Positions 23,684-32,788 of a stretch of DNA of 64,000 nt are shown in pieces; the first letter of the stretch is position 1, and every line of letters starts with the position of its first letter. The stretch lies in contig JAKFYB010000018.1 in the NCBI GenBank assembly GCA_021731085.1, forward strand, positions 93,647 through 157,646. The letters are read 5' to 3'. A program made the translations under genes and the position numbers. Source of the DNA: Dehalococcoidia bacterium. Lineage in GTDB: Bacteria > Chloroflexota > Dehalococcoidia > DSTF01 > JACRBR01. The notes beneath the pieces are model-generated. The model did not search any database and was not told the origin of the DNA. It was given only the letters and a program-made list of their open reading frames with translations.

Positions 23684-24163
23684 TTGTTGAGTGCGATTCT
23701 TGATCACGCGCGATCGATGATCGCGTACAACCATTGGGCAAACGGTCGTATCCTCACAGCGGCGTCGAAGTTGTCGCCTGATGACTTCGCGAAGATCAGC
23801 AAGACGCTCGTCCATACAGTTGGCACGCAGTTGTACTGGCGCGGCAACTGGAGGGGCGAGGAGGTCGGTGAACCGGAGGGAGAATTCTCGATAGGTGACG
23901 TCGTCGGCCTGTACGAGAAATCCGACGCCGATCTCGAAGCCTACGTCGCAGGCCTTACTGACGAGGAGTGGGAGCGGACGGAAGCGTGGTGGAAGCGTTG
24001 GGGGTACGAGGAGACGGCACCTGTGGGACAGACGCTGTTCCAGGTGATCTACCACGGCATCCAGCACCGCGCCGAAGTCGCCGTCATATTGAGCGACCAT
24101 GACGCGTCGCCGGGCGAGATGGACTACCTCGTCTATCTGCAGGAATCGGCGGGCGTAGCATGA
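23684..24163 (+). CDS. DinB-family protein
   Basis: A 159-residue four-helix-bundle protein. The three metal-binding His positions of DinB proteins are visible: YNHWANGRIL (about 17), LVHTVGTQLYW (about 44) and YHGIQHRAEV (about 128). Length and helix order fit the family well. The start is a TTG (23684, or the next TTG at 23687) following AGGAG. The gene overlaps the amidohydrolase by four bases (ATGA), which suggests a joint function, possibly in detoxification; the substrate is unknown. Confidence 0.85.
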   Translation: MLSAILDHARSMIAYNHWANGRILTAASKLSPDDFAKISKTLVHTVGTQLYWRGNWRGEEVGEPEGEFSIGDVVGLYEKSDADLEAYVAGLTDEEWERTEAWWKRWGYEETAPVGQTLFQVIYHGIQHRAEVAVILSDHDASPGEMDYLVYLQESAGVA

Positions 24164-25386
24164 CGTCGCTGCTGCTCAACGATGCCACGTTGCTCGATTG
24201 CACCGGCGCCGATCCTCGTCCATACGTCAGTGTGCTCGTCGAAGATGGGCGTGTTTCGCGCATCGGCGACGCGGGATCGATCGCGGCGCCGACCGATGCA
24301 CAGACCGTGGACTGCGCCGGACGCACGCTGATGCCGGGGTTGACGGATGCACACGTGCATTTCGGCGCGGTCGATACGGGCGCTGCTGAACCAGCCGAGC
24401 AGCAAAGCCACGTCAGCTATGTGCTGAATGTCGCCGACAACATCCGCATTGCGCTCGATGAGGGTTTCACGACTGTGCGCGACGCGGGCGGACTGGATCC
24501 GGCGTATGCCGTTGCTGTCGCGACGGGCCAGATCGTTGGGCCGCGCATTCTGCCGTCGGGATCGTTCCTGACCATCACTGGTGGGCACGGCGATCATCGC
24601 TCGCCGTGGACCGATCAGGCCGAGCACTCGATACCGGGACTCGTCGCGCATTCCGAGATCGTCGATGGCGCCGATGAAGTGCGACGAGCCGCGCGCACCC
24701 AGCTACGGCGCGGCGCCACGCAGGTGAAACTCATGGTGTCGGGAGGCGTGATGTCGCCGAATGATCCGCTCGAGAGCATCCAGTTTTCCGTCCCGGAGAT
24801 TCGCGCCGCTGTCGAAGAAGCGCACGCGTTCGGGAAGTACGTGATGGCTCACGCCCACACGGCTGCGTCGATCCAGAACGGTCTTGAGGCCGGCGTGCGA
24901 TCGTTCGAGCACGGAAGTATGCTCGACGAGGAGAAGGCAAAGCGCATCGCGCAGCAGGATGCCTTCATGGTGCCGACGACTGTGATCCTTGAACTACTCC
25001 TGCGATGGGAGGGTATGCCCGAGTTCAGCCGCCAGAAGGCTGAGTTGGTGCTCGGACAGACAGCTGATTCCGTGAGGATGGCCCGCGCGGCAGGCGCGAA
25101 GATCGGCTCAGGCTCCGATCTGCTGGGCCCGCGGCAACGTCGTCGCGGGGCGGAGATCGTCACCAAGGCGAAGCTGCTCGGTGCGATGGACGCCATCCTG
25201 AGCGCGACGCATGTGAACGCGGAGCTGTTCCGCATGGAGGATCGCATCGGCACAGTGGAAATCGGGAAAGATGCCGACCTGATCCTCGTCGATGGTCAGC
25301 CGCTCGATGACGTCGGCGTGCTGGTCGATGCGCGCAATTTCCCGCTCGTGGTGAGGGGCGGCGTCGTCGTAAAGGACGCGCTGTAA
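24160..25386 (+). CDS. metal-dependent amidohydrolase (imidazolonepropionase-like)
   Basis: 408 residues of the amidohydrolase superfamily. Ligands in order: DAHVHF (HxH, about residue 63), QVKLMVSGG with the bridging Lys (about 190), AHAHT (about 227), FEHGSM (about 248) and GSGSDLL with the catalytic Asp (about 318). The last strand VEIGKDADLILVDG is the composite beta-sandwich typical of this group. These enzymes hydrolyse cyclic amides, dipeptides or similar compounds; the substrate is not predictable. Translationally coupled to the DinB gene. Confidence 0.88.
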   Translation: MTSLLLNDATLLDCTGADPRPYVSVLVEDGRVSRIGDAGSIAAPTDAQTVDCAGRTLMPGLTDAHVHFGAVDTGAAEPAEQQSHVSYVLNVADNIRIALDEGFTTVRDAGGLDPAYAVAVATGQIVGPRILPSGSFLTITGGHGDHRSPWTDQAEHSIPGLVAHSEIVDGADEVRRAARTQLRRGATQVKLMVSGGVMSPNDPLESIQFSVPEIRAAVEEAHAFGKYVMAHAHTAASIQNGLEAGVRSFEHGSMLDEEKAKRIAQQDAFMVPTTVILELLLRWEGMPEFSRQKAELVLGQTADSVRMARAAGAKIGSGSDLLGPRQRRRGAEIVTKAKLLGAMDAILSATHVNAELFRMEDRIGTVEIGKDADLILVDGQPLDDVGVLVDARNFPLVVRGGVVVKDAL

Positions 25387-25407
25387 GGGCCTCTAGCGGC
25401 CTCGCGG

Positions 25408-26058
25408 CTACGGCAAACCCGCATCCGCCAACCGCCCGCGCGCAATCTCTTCGTTGATGAACCCGTAGTAGAGCGCTGCTACGTTACCCTCGGCGTCGAT
25501 GAAGAAGCTGTCAGGTAGGCCCGTGAGACGATACCGGTCGTAGATCGTGCCGGGCCGGTCGATGACGACGGGCATCGCGATATCCAAGCCGGGCAAGAAG
25601 CCGAGCGCCTTCTCCTGCGACTCGCGGTAGTTGATGATAAGCACTTCGAGCCCGGCGTCCTTCTTCTCGTCGTACAGCGCCTGGATGTCCGGCAGTTCCC
25701 GCCCGCATGGCACGCACCAGGTCGCCCAGAAGTTCAGCCAAACGACCTTGCCCTTCATTCCAGATAGCGTCGTCACGAACTCGCCGCCCTCGTCGCAGAG
25801 CGCGAAGTCTGGCGCCGGCTCTCCGATTACGGGCGGGCCTGTAGACGCGAGTTCGACGTCGATGCTGTCGTCGCAGAGCGAATACACCTTTTCGGTGTAC
25901 GACACCGGCGTCGCGTCGATCGCCGCTTCGTCTGCGTCAGCATCGTCGTCCTTGCGAAGAAATACGACTGCGCCGATCGCGGCGGCGATCACGGCCGCGG
26001 CGATGATCCCTCGGACGAGCGGGCGGTTGAGAAGTGATGTGCCGGGGGCTTGCTGCAT
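25408..26058 (-). CDS. TlpA-like thiol-disulfide oxidoreductase, membrane-anchored
   Basis: 216 residues. A single N-terminal transmembrane segment (IIAAAVIAAAIGAVVFL, about 18-34) is followed by an acidic linker and a thioredoxin-like domain with the redox motif WCVPC in NFWATWCVPCGRELP (about 126). TlpA/ResA-type proteins reduce disulfides of exported proteins, for example in cytochrome c maturation. Two extra Cys (CDD and LCDEGG) lie before the domain. TACTAT sits seven bases before the ATG, and TAGGAG abuts the ATG directly, too close for normal Shine-Dalgarno use. Confidence 0.9.
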   Translation of the reverse strand: MQQAPGTSLLNRPLVRGIIAAAVIAAAIGAVVFLRKDDDADADEAAIDATPVSYTEKVYSLCDDSIDVELASTGPPVIGEPAPDFALCDEGGEFVTTLSGMKGKVVWLNFWATWCVPCGRELPDIQALYDEKKDAGLEVLIINYRESQEKALGFLPGLDIAMPVVIDRPGTIYDRYRLTGLPDSFFIDAEGNVAALYYGFINEEIARGRLADAGLP

Positions 26059-26065
26059 CTCCTAC

Positions 26066-26071
26066 ATAGTA
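26066..26071 (-). promoter_or_regulatory. leaderless-type -10 box for the TlpA-like gene
   Basis: TACTAT on the minus strand, then GTAGGAG, then the ATG at 26058. Confidence 0.5.
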
Positions 26072-26119
26072 CGATCCGGCTTCGTCGCCGGGATGGGTGG
26101 TGCTATATTCTGAGCCTTC

Positions 26120-26686
26120 ATGGATGATCGAACGTTGTTCCTGGCCTCAATGGCGCGAGTCGCGGAAGCGATGGATGCGGTGGGCGTGCCGTATGTCGTC
26201 ACAGGCTCGATGGCGGCCGGCTTCTACGTCATGCCACGGATGTCTGGCGATATCGACTTTCTGATCAACCCGCAGCCGAGCGACAAGCCGTTCGTCGCCA
26301 AGATCCTCGCGGAAGATTTCTTTGCCGATCCGGATGTGATCAAGGAGGCGTTCAACGACCGCTCGATGTTCCAGGTCATCGATCCTAACGGGCATGTGAA
26401 GAGCGACCTCATCTTTTGGACGCCCAAGTTCAATCCGGAGACGGTGTTTCAGCGCGCGCAGACGATGCGAGTAGAGGGCACCGGTGTGAAGGTGATCGCT
26501 CCTGAAGATCTCGTCATTGCGAAGCTGATCTGGGCGAAGGAAAGTAGATCGGAGCTTCAATTCAGGGACGTGCACAGTCTGCTACAGTTCGAGGAAGTTG
26601 ACAGCGAGTACGTTCGGCGCCAGGCCAAAGTGTATGGCGTCGGCGAACTGCTCGAAGAGGCATCAAGTGAGAGATACGCGACCTGA
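26120..26686 (+). CDS. nucleotidyltransferase-fold protein
   Basis: 188 residues. VPYVVTGSMAAGFYVMPRMSGDIDFLI (about 22-48) contains the GS motif and the D-x-D metal site of the minimal nucleotidyltransferase fold found in AbiEii/MNT-type toxins and related proteins. APEDLVIAKLIWAKESRSELQFRDVHSLL near 135-163 is the helical part common in these families. TATATT lies ten bases before the ATG. A 92-residue gene overlaps its 3' end by 20 nt, so the two form a unit that may be a toxin-antitoxin-like pair; this is inference from arrangement only. Confidence 0.75.
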   Translation: MDDRTLFLASMARVAEAMDAVGVPYVVTGSMAAGFYVMPRMSGDIDFLINPQPSDKPFVAKILAEDFFADPDVIKEAFNDRSMFQVIDPNGHVKSDLIFWTPKFNPETVFQRAQTMRVEGTGVKVIAPEDLVIAKLIWAKESRSELQFRDVHSLLQFEEVDSEYVRRQAKVYGVGELLEEASSERYAT

Positions 26687-26945
26687 GGTGTCACTGGCAT
26701 ATCGTCAGCGAATTGCCGCGCTTTCGGGCGAGGACAGGCTCGTCATGGCCGCCGATCTCTATGCGACCGGGCGGACCATGATGCGCGCCGGCATTCTGGC
26801 GCGCACGCCGGACGCGAGCGAAGCCGAGGTCCGCAAGCAGATCTTCCTTCGCTTCTACGAACATGACCTGCCACAGTCGCTCATCGACCGAACGCTGCGG
26901 GACATCGATGAGCGGTTCGCAGGGCTACCTGCCGTCCCTGCCTAG
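26667..26945 (+). CDS. small helical partner of the nucleotidyltransferase, 92 aa
   Basis: Starts at a GTG (26667) with GAAGAGG six bases upstream, inside the 3' end of the preceding gene. The protein is predicted mostly helical (RQRIAALSGEDRLVMAADLY, then ARTPDASEAEVRKQIFLRFY) with no recognised motif. Such short helical proteins commonly accompany nucleotidyltransferase genes in bacterial genomes. The overlap implies translational coupling. It is not related in sequence to HEPN partners by eye: no RxxxxH motif is present. Confidence 0.65.
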   Translation: MRDTRPEVSLAYRQRIAALSGEDRLVMAADLYATGRTMMRAGILARTPDASEAEVRKQIFLRFYEHDLPQSLIDRTLRDIDERFAGLPAVPA

Positions 26946-27030
26946 GGCGCCGCTGGCGCTTGCTTCTTGCCGCAGGCGAACGGCCGTCGCTAGACTGCAC
27001 TGTCCCCACATAACCGCTCGGAGAACAACG

Positions 27031-27396
27031 TTGCCTACATACGAATACGCGTGCGAGTCCTGCGGCGCCCGGTACGAGAAGAAGGAAGGGTTCGACGCGA
27101 AGGCACGCCAGAAGTGCCAGCAATGCGGCAAGGCGACCGCCCAGCGCGTCCTCTTTGCGCCGCCGATCGTGTTCAAGGGCAGCGGCTTCTACAAGACCGA
27201 CGCGCGCGGCTCCGATACCAGCGACTCCGCCACGAGCACCACGCCCTCCGTGCCGGATCTGGGTGCTGCCGGCCATGGCCACTCGCACGGGCCGGGCGGC
27301 CACACGCATGACGCGCACGCGCCGGCGGCAACCGACGCCAAGCCTGACAAGAAGGCGAAGAAGGACACGACGACCGAGTCCGCAGCGGCGAGCTAG
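27031..27396 (+). CDS. FmdB-family zinc ribbon protein
   Basis: 121 residues. The N-terminal zinc ribbon [20 protein letters not shown] with a second pair CQQC (four Cys, about residues 8-35) is the FmdB/CxxC regulatory-protein family, followed by [11 protein letters not shown] typical of this group. The tail is Thr/Ser/His/Lys-rich with a [16 protein letters not shown] stretch that might bind metal. The start is a TTG at 27031 with GGAG seven bases upstream; the ORF is open further upstream without similarity. It lies 2 nt before dtd. Confidence 0.85.
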   Translation: MPTYEYACESCGARYEKKEGFDAKARQKCQQCGKATAQRVLFAPPIVFKGSGFYKTDARGSDTSDSATSTTPSVPDLGAAGHGHSHGPGGHTHDAHAPAATDAKPDKKAKKDTTTESAAAS

Positions 27397-27398
27397 CC

Positions 27399-27860
27399 GT
27401 GCGCGTCGTCTTGCAGCGCGTCTCCGAAGCCTCAGTCTTGGTTGATGGCGAGGTGGTCGGATCGATCGATCGCGGCCTGCTGCTGCTTGTTGGCGTCGCT
27501 GAAGGTGATGACGACGCGACGGCGCGTCGCGTGGCTGTGAAGTGCGCCGAGATGCGCATCTTCGCCGACGATGATGGCCGCTTCGACCGGTCGCTGGTCG
27601 ATGTTGGCGGAGCGGCGCTGGTGGTTTCGCAGTTCACCCTTCTCGCCGATGTGCGTAAGGGCCGGCGGCCGAGCTTCATCGCGGCTGCGCAGCCTGATGT
27701 TGCGGCGCCGCTGTGCGACTTGCTCGCCCAGGCACTGCGCGATCTCGGCGTGCGCGTCGAAACGGGGCGGTTTGGTGCGAAGATGGACGTGTCGCTGGTG
27801 AACGATGGGCCTGTGACGATCGTTGTGGACTCGGGCGCACTCGATGCGCCGCGCGGCTAG
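27399..27860 (+). CDS. dtd: D-aminoacyl-tRNA deacylase
   Basis: Dtd hydrolyses D-amino acids and glycine mischarged on tRNA. The 153-residue protein is full length and begins [18 protein letters not shown]. The two active-site signatures are present: SQFTLLAD (about residue 78) and NDGPVTI (about 140), the latter in the N-x-G-P-x-T form of bacterial Dtd. A GTG start two bases after the zinc ribbon stop indicates an operon. Confidence 0.95.
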   Translation: MRVVLQRVSEASVLVDGEVVGSIDRGLLLLVGVAEGDDDATARRVAVKCAEMRIFADDDGRFDRSLVDVGGAALVVSQFTLLADVRKGRRPSFIAAAQPDVAAPLCDLLAQALRDLGVRVETGRFGAKMDVSLVNDGPVTIVVDSGALDAPRG

Positions 27861-27879
27861 GCGCAATCCGCGATAGCGG

Positions 27880-28095
27880 TCAGTCCATCATCCAGCACAG
27901 CGCTTCGCCCAGCGGTTCGCCGGCGCGAATCCCGCGGATGGACTGCCACGTCGAGAACGCGATGAGCGTCGTCCCGACAACGAGCGCGACCGCCTGAAAC
28001 CCCGGGCTCCCGACGAACCACAGGACAGACATCCAGAATGCGCCCATGAGGACGGCGTGCGTGCCAATCGCGGCGGCGTAGAGCAAGAACTGCAT
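27880..28095 (-). CDS. small membrane protein, 71 aa
   Basis: Two hydrophobic helices (LLYAAAIGTHAVLMGAFWMS and FQAVALVVGTTLIAFSTW) with a polar C-terminus. No family was recognised. It starts four bases after the stop of the VOC gene on the same strand, so they are probably co-transcribed; a CACACT six bases before the ATG could also act as a weak -10 box. Confidence 0.65.
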   Translation of the reverse strand: MQFLLYAAAIGTHAVLMGAFWMSVLWFVGSPGFQAVALVVGTTLIAFSTWQSIRGIRAGEPLGEALCWMMD

Positions 28096-28099
28096 AGCG

Positions 28100-28966
28100 C
28101 TAGTGTGCCGCCTTCGCGCCCTTGCCCGCCAGCTCCGGCCTGCCCGACCATGTCCAGGCCCAGTTCGTGCGACTGACGCCCATGAGCACGCCGTGCAGTG
28201 CCGTCGGGTGGATGAACATGTTGGTCTCGCCGCCGGAGTGCTCGCCGCCGGATGTGTGGCGCAGGCCTTTCGCTTTCATGCGTTCGGCGATGGGTGCGAT
28301 TGCTTCGACCTCGATGTAGCACATATAGAGCGTCTCGCCGCCGCGGCGCATCATGAAGCGCCCCATCGGCTGCTGAGGGTCTGTGATCTGCGACAGCTCG
28401 ATGCGGTCGAGTCGATCTGGTGGATTGAACAGCGTGAGCTGGCCCGTGTACCCGTAGTCATGGCTGGTGAGCGGCGAGAAGCGCGACTGGTCGAGCCCGA
28501 AGCGGTCGGCGTAGAATTCGGCCGCAGCCTTGTGGTCGTTGATGAGGTTCGTCGCCTCATACAGGTAACGCATGAGGCCGGCCATCGGGCGATTCTGCTC
28601 CTGTGAGATCACCATGCGCAGGCCGGGCGTCTGATCAGGAGCGATGAAAAGCTGGCCGCCCTCCTCCGTGAACTGCAAGCCCTTCGACGACAGGCGAGAC
28701 GCGAGTGCGCTGACGTCCCTCGTCGAGAAGCCGGCTGCGAACAGACCTTCGCCCCAGTTGGCGACGTAGTCCGCGACCGGACCGTCGCCGTTCGGCTCGA
28801 GCAGTTCGAATTCTGATGTGCCGGCGTGGACGACGCGGCGTTTTGCGCCGAGCACCTTCACTTCATCGTCGCGTACCGTCTTGGCATCGAAGATGTGCGC
28901 GAACGTCGCGGCTGCGGTCTCACGGTCACGAACGGCGATCTGCATACGGTCAACGTGTTCGAGCAT
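28100..28966 (-). CDS. VOC-superfamily (glyoxalase/dioxygenase-like) protein
   Basis: 288 residues with two vicinal-oxygen-chelate modules: MLEHVDRMQIAVRDRETAA at the start and YLYEATNLINDHKAAAEFYA at about 155. Such two-module proteins bind one metal and include extradiol dioxygenases, glyoxalases and resistance proteins; the reaction here is unknown. The frame extends 52 codons upstream of the true start; the ATG at 28966 has GAGGAG eight bases upstream and starts the first beta-alpha unit. Confidence 0.85.
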   Translation of the reverse strand: MLEHVDRMQIAVRDRETAAATFAHIFDAKTVRDDEVKVLGAKRRVVHAGTSEFELLEPNGDGPVADYVANWGEGLFAAGFSTRDVSALASRLSSKGLQFTEEGGQLFIAPDQTPGLRMVISQEQNRPMAGLMRYLYEATNLINDHKAAAEFYADRFGLDQSRFSPLTSHDYGYTGQLTLFNPPDRLDRIELSQITDPQQPMGRFMMRRGGETLYMCYIEVEAIAPIAERMKAKGLRHTSGGEHSGGETNMFIHPTALHGVLMGVSRTNWAWTWSGRPELAGKGAKAAH

Positions 28967-29085
28967 GGGACGTCTCCTCTCGGTAGTGGCGTGAGGGTAT
29001 CGGACGCACGAACCAAGAACCAAGACCCTGTCGTACAATGAAGACACGCCCCCCAAAGGGTCGCCAGCCTGTGAAAGGACTGCAC

Positions 29086-30102
29086 ATGGCCTCCGAGATC
29101 CCGCCCGATATGCAGCGGCCACAGATTGAGCGCGCCAAGGATGAGGGCGGGCTCGCTGCCTTCGTGCGCATTCTGCTGACCGGCTTCGCTTACCTGCTGA
29201 TGATCCCGCCGTGGGGCATCATCGTCTGGTTCTTCACCGTGAAGATCGTCGCCGAGTACGAACGTGGCGTGATCTTCAGGCTGGGCCGTCTCGTTGGCGC
29301 TCGCGGGCCGGGACTGTTCGTGATCCTGCCCATCATCGACCGCATGGTGGTGATGGATCTTCGCACGGTCACGATGGACGTTCCGAGTCAGGAGTGCATT
29401 ACGCGCGACAACGTGACGGTCAAGGTGAACGCCGTCATCTACTTCCGCGTCACTGGCCCGGAAGACGCCGTGACCAAGGTCATCGACCACTTCCGCGCGA
29501 CATCGCAGATCGCCCAAACGACGCTACGCAGCGTTCTCGGGCAGTCGATGCTCGACGACCTGCTGTCTGAGCGCGAGGCGATCAACAACAAGCTGCAGAC
29601 GATCATCGACGAGCAGACGGAGCCGTGGGGCGTGAAGGTCTCGACTGTCGAGGTGAAGGACGTCGAGTTGCCTCAGGGCATGCAGCGCGCGATGGCCCGC
29701 CAGGCGGAGGCAGAGCGCGAACGCCGCGCGAAGGTCATCAACGCCGACGGCGAGTTGCAGGCATCAGAGCGGCTGGCGGAAGCCGGGCGGATCATGTCGG
29801 AGACACCGGCGACGTTGCAGCTGCGCTTCCTGCAGACACTGTCCGAGGTCGCGACGGAGAAGAACAGCACGATCGTCTTTCCGGTGCCCATCGACCTGTT
29901 GAGTCTGGTCGCCGACACCATGAACCAGAACCTGAACCGCGGCAACGGCGGTGACAACGGCGAAGGCGGTGGCGGCTCGAACTTGGGCCGACGCGTTCGT
30001 GTCGGTGCGGCGCCACCGTCGGGTGACATCGCCGACGACCTCACACCGCCGGAGGGGAAACCGCCGTTGGAGCCTGGTTCGCGAGAGGGCGTCGTGAGCT
30101 AG
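29086..30102 (+). CDS. slipin/stomatin-like SPFH (band 7) membrane protein
   Basis: 338 residues. A hydrophobic hairpin ([22 protein letters not shown], about 25-47) anchors it to the membrane. The SPFH domain follows ([22 protein letters not shown] to about residue 200), with [27 protein letters not shown] typical of slipins. A coiled-coil ([19 protein letters not shown]) and a Gly-rich polar tail complete it. Slipins form oligomeric rings and act with NfeD-type partners; no NfeD gene is adjacent. The ATG at 29086 has AAAGGAC upstream; a TACAAT 47 nt earlier may be the -10. Confidence 0.92.
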   Translation: MASEIPPDMQRPQIERAKDEGGLAAFVRILLTGFAYLLMIPPWGIIVWFFTVKIVAEYERGVIFRLGRLVGARGPGLFVILPIIDRMVVMDLRTVTMDVPSQECITRDNVTVKVNAVIYFRVTGPEDAVTKVIDHFRATSQIAQTTLRSVLGQSMLDDLLSEREAINNKLQTIIDEQTEPWGVKVSTVEVKDVELPQGMQRAMARQAEAERERRAKVINADGELQASERLAEAGRIMSETPATLQLRFLQTLSEVATEKNSTIVFPVPIDLLSLVADTMNQNLNRGNGGDNGEGGGGSNLGRRVRVGAAPPSGDIADDLTPPEGKPPLEPGSREGVVS

Positions 30103-30329
30103 TCACGCTCGTGGATGGCACCCATGCTGCGCACGAAGAGCGCGACGGCAACGCCCACCACGACGGCGAGCGCGAGAATCGCCGTAGCGCGCATGCTGTA
30201 GGCGAGACCGTCGTCGCTGAGGAACGCGATCGCAAACAAACCGAACGCGAACCGCACGATCGCAAAGATGACGAGCACCTTGAACGCAGCGCGCGCGAAT
30301 CCGAAGATGCTGTCCCGATAGCGGCTCAT
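30099..30329 (-). CDS. small membrane protein, 76 aa
   Basis: Two transmembrane helices ([23 protein letters not shown] and [19 protein letters not shown]), preceded by [13 protein letters not shown]. No family was recognised. Expressed from its own leaderless-type promoter: TATACT, six bases, ATG. Convergent with the slipin gene, overlapping it by four bases. Function unknown. Confidence 0.65.
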   Translation of the reverse strand: MSRYRDSIFGFARAAFKVLVIFAIVRFAFGLFAIAFLSDDGLAYSMRATAILALAVVVGVAVALFVRSMGAIHERD

Positions 30330-30335
30330 CGAGCG

Positions 30336-30341
30336 AGTATA
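30336..30341 (-). promoter_or_regulatory. leaderless-type -10 box for the gene at 30329
   Basis: TATACT on the minus strand, then CGCTCG, then the ATG. The best match to a -10 consensus among the leaderless candidates. Confidence 0.55.
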
Positions 30342-30417
30342 GCCGTGCGGTGATCCGCGTCATGACCACCGTCGTAATCTCACCGACAGCTGGCCTTCGA
30401 CAACCGAACGAGGCAAC

Positions 30418-30897
30418 ATGGCCCATCTAGAAATCCGCAAGTTCATCCCCGCCTCGTCGGAGGCGGTGTGGTCGGTGCTCGAGGATCTTGAGCATCAGAA
30501 GTCGTGGATGGTCGACGTCCGCAAGCTGGATGTGGTGACGGACGCGAAGCGCGGCGAAGGCGTCGTGATGCGCGTGACGAGTGAGCTATTCGGGCAGCCG
30601 ATCGTGAAGGACGTGATGACGATCACGGGCTGGGAGCCTGGGCGCCGCATGGATGTGAAGCACGACGGCCAGTTTCACGGCACCGGCAGCTTCATCCTCG
30701 ACCGCGTCCACAACGGCACGATCCTGACGTGGATCGAGGACTTCGATGCTCCGCTCGGACCGCTCGGTGAACTGGGCTTTGGCATTGCCGTCAAGCCGCA
30801 TCTGCTGCGCGTGTTTGCCCGATCGCTCGAAAACGTGCGACGGCTTGCCGTCGAGCGCGAGCTTACGGGCGCGGTCGCTCAAACAACTCAAGCCTAG
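30418..30897 (+). CDS. SRPBCC-family protein
   Basis: 159 residues of the START/Bet v1-like superfamily (polyketide cyclase/dehydrase type). It opens with the usual EIRKFIPASSEAVWSVLEDL helix-strand, has GFGIAVKPHLLRVFARSLENVRRL as the long C-terminal helix, and keeps the expected length. These proteins bind hydrophobic ligands in a deep cavity; the ligand is unknown. A weak AGG precedes the ATG. It converges with the GDYxxLxY gene and overlaps its end by four bases. Confidence 0.85.
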   Translation: MAHLEIRKFIPASSEAVWSVLEDLEHQKSWMVDVRKLDVVTDAKRGEGVVMRVTSELFGQPIVKDVMTITGWEPGRRMDVKHDGQFHGTGSFILDRVHNGTILTWIEDFDAPLGPLGELGFGIAVKPHLLRVFARSLENVRRLAVERELTGAVAQTTQA

Positions 30898-31466
30898 GGT
30901 TTCTCAACGTCGTAGGCGCGGCCATCGACGAACAGGCGTAGCGGTTCCGCGTTGCCGAAACGATCTAGCCTTACTTCAACAGCGATGCCACTAGCTGCCG
31001 CGGTCGGAGGCGATCCTGCGTCATCGCTTGCGACGAAGAGCCATTCGATGTCGTAGCTGATTTCGTAGGTCGCGTAGTCGATGATCTGGACACCCGGGTC
31101 GTAATACGGATAACCCACATCGCCTGAGATGAGTACGTTTTTGTCGTCATCGCGATCACGGCGATCATGAATCGCCTCGGCACGCCAGTACCCGTCAGCC
31201 GATTCGGTCAGCTCGACATACACGGTGCCGTAAAAGGCTTCGCCATCGCGGTTGCGGCCCAGCGAATCAACGCTTGAGATTTCGTAGCGGGCGGTGACAT
31301 AGTCGCCGGATTGCACTTCGATCGGAACCAACTGCCCGACGCGCAGGAGCACGGTGTCGCTCGTCCAGACTGTGTATTGCTTGAAGGCGAGAATCGACAG
31401 CAGAATCGTGATCTGGATCAATGCGATCGCTGTGAGGCGCGCGGCAGGCTTGTTGAGCACCTTCAT
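30894..31466 (-). CDS. GDYXXLXY-type membrane protein
   Basis: 190 residues with one N-terminal transmembrane segment (LTAIALIQITILLSILAF) and an outside domain containing SGDYVTARYEI, a close match to the GDYxxLxY motif after which this protein family is named, and a C-terminal LFVDGRAYDVE. Members are encoded next to DUF2157/DUF4401 membrane proteins, as here: the ATG overlaps the stop of the DUF2157 gene by four bases. The pair presumably forms one membrane system; its role is not known. Confidence 0.85.
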   Translation of the reverse strand: MKVLNKPAARLTAIALIQITILLSILAFKQYTVWTSDTVLLRVGQLVPIEVQSGDYVTARYEISSVDSLGRNRDGEAFYGTVYVELTESADGYWRAEAIHDRRDRDDDKNVLISGDVGYPYYDPGVQIIDYATYEISYDIEWLFVASDDAGSPPTAAASGIAVEVRLDRFGNAEPLRLFVDGRAYDVEKP

Positions 31467-32719
31467 GAGAGATGCTCCGCGTCCAGAGGGCCCTGTCGAG
31501 GCAGGGCGAGTTGCTCATCGTCCATTCTCGTCACCAGGGTGCGCCGGAATCGCTCGAGTCCGAAAGCGACACCAAGGAGTATGAGTCCGCCGATGATGAA
31601 GAAGGCCGACCCCGTGAGGAGAGACCAGAAGACGTCGACGTAGCGGGTGAGGATGCCGACGGCCACCAGCAGCAGCCCAAAGTTAATGTAGCGCTCGTCG
31701 CCTCGAAGATAGCCGTGCGTGACGATGCCTGCCGCAGCGGCAAAGAAGATCGCGTTGAAGACGATCGCGTAGCCAGTCCACGCGGGCCACGTTGCGACCA
31801 TCGCAGCCGTTGCAAGAAGCAGCGCCAGGAAGGACGTTTCCGCAGTCGCCTCCCGTTCGCGAGAGCCTACCAACCACTGGATAGCCACGAGCACGGCGAC
31901 GACGGCGATGGTTACATACACGAGCGGCGGCGCGGCGTACGATTCGATGCCGTCGTCGATGAGGCTGCGCCACGGTTCGTCAAATGCAAAGACATATACG
32001 AGAGTCAGCGTGACTAGTGTGCCGGCGAACACGTAGACCTCTCCAAATTGGGCAAGCGGCTTGCGAACCTCGTGAAGCTTGCCGATCGCGTAGAGAGCTA
32101 CGCCGAGGACGGCGATCATGATCAGGGTGGCGTCAACCTTCGCCGAGTCCTCATATCGAATGACCAGCCAGAACACGGAACCGATGACGACGTTGACGAG
32201 ACCGAGCAGCAACACTATTCGCGAGCGAAATGCGTACGCCATTGGCAGCGCTCCGAGCGCGGCGAGGAAGAAGTAGTAGGGCACCGGGAACGAACCGTCC
32301 GACGTCGTTAAGGGAATGTCGTAGATGTCCCCGAACAGGAACAGGCCCGCTTCATAGATGAGCACTCCGAGAAGAAGAAGTGCGCCGCCGATACGGTCCA
32401 GCTTGTAGCGATAAGTAAGGAGGTAGCCGAGGCCGTAGGCGACGGCCATGCCGAAAACGATCACGAGAGACCGGAACCAGTCGGGCATGTCGTTCCAGTT
32501 CGCGGCGAACAGCAGGACGATACCGCCACCGAGCACAAGCGCGCCGATCAGTGACACCGCTGTGATGAGCCATCCGAGCCGGAGCGCGCCCACAAGGCGA
32601 GGCTCGCCTGCGCCGATTCGCGCGAGGATCGCCTTCTCCTGTTCGGCCGAGATCATGCCCTCGCGCTGCCAAACAGCAACATCGTGCGCCAGACGTTCGA
32701 CGTAGTCGCGGTCGTCCAT
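31463..32719 (-). CDS. DUF2157-family polytopic membrane protein
   Basis: 418 residues with about twelve transmembrane helices. The cytosolic N-terminus (MDDRDYVERLAHDVAVWQRE, GMISAEQEKAILARIG) is the DUF2157 signature segment. Adjacent to and translationally coupled with the GDYxxLxY protein, the usual partner. On the minus strand CACACT lies six bases before the ATG, a variant of the leaderless promoter pattern. Function unknown in the whole family. Confidence 0.88.
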   Translation of the reverse strand: MDDRDYVERLAHDVAVWQREGMISAEQEKAILARIGAGEPRLVGALRLGWLITAVSLIGALVLGGGIVLLFAANWNDMPDWFRSLVIVFGMAVAYGLGYLLTYRYKLDRIGGALLLLGVLIYEAGLFLFGDIYDIPLTTSDGSFPVPYYFFLAALGALPMAYAFRSRIVLLLGLVNVVIGSVFWLVIRYEDSAKVDATLIMIAVLGVALYAIGKLHEVRKPLAQFGEVYVFAGTLVTLTLVYVFAFDEPWRSLIDDGIESYAAPPLVYVTIAVVAVLVAIQWLVGSREREATAETSFLALLLATAAMVATWPAWTGYAIVFNAIFFAAAAGIVTHGYLRGDERYINFGLLLVAVGILTRYVDVFWSLLTGSAFFIIGGLILLGVAFGLERFRRTLVTRMDDEQLALPRQGPLDAEHLS

Positions 32720-32788
32720 GCTCTTAGTGTGAACGGTGTGTGACGAGCTCGGGGGCCATTTGGCCTGTTTCGGTGTGGGACAGATGTC

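Noticed and set aside
28100..29122. 340-residue VOC protein from the longest open frame
   Set aside because: GAGGAG and the first VOC strand place the start at 28966; the extra part overlaps the slipin promoter region.
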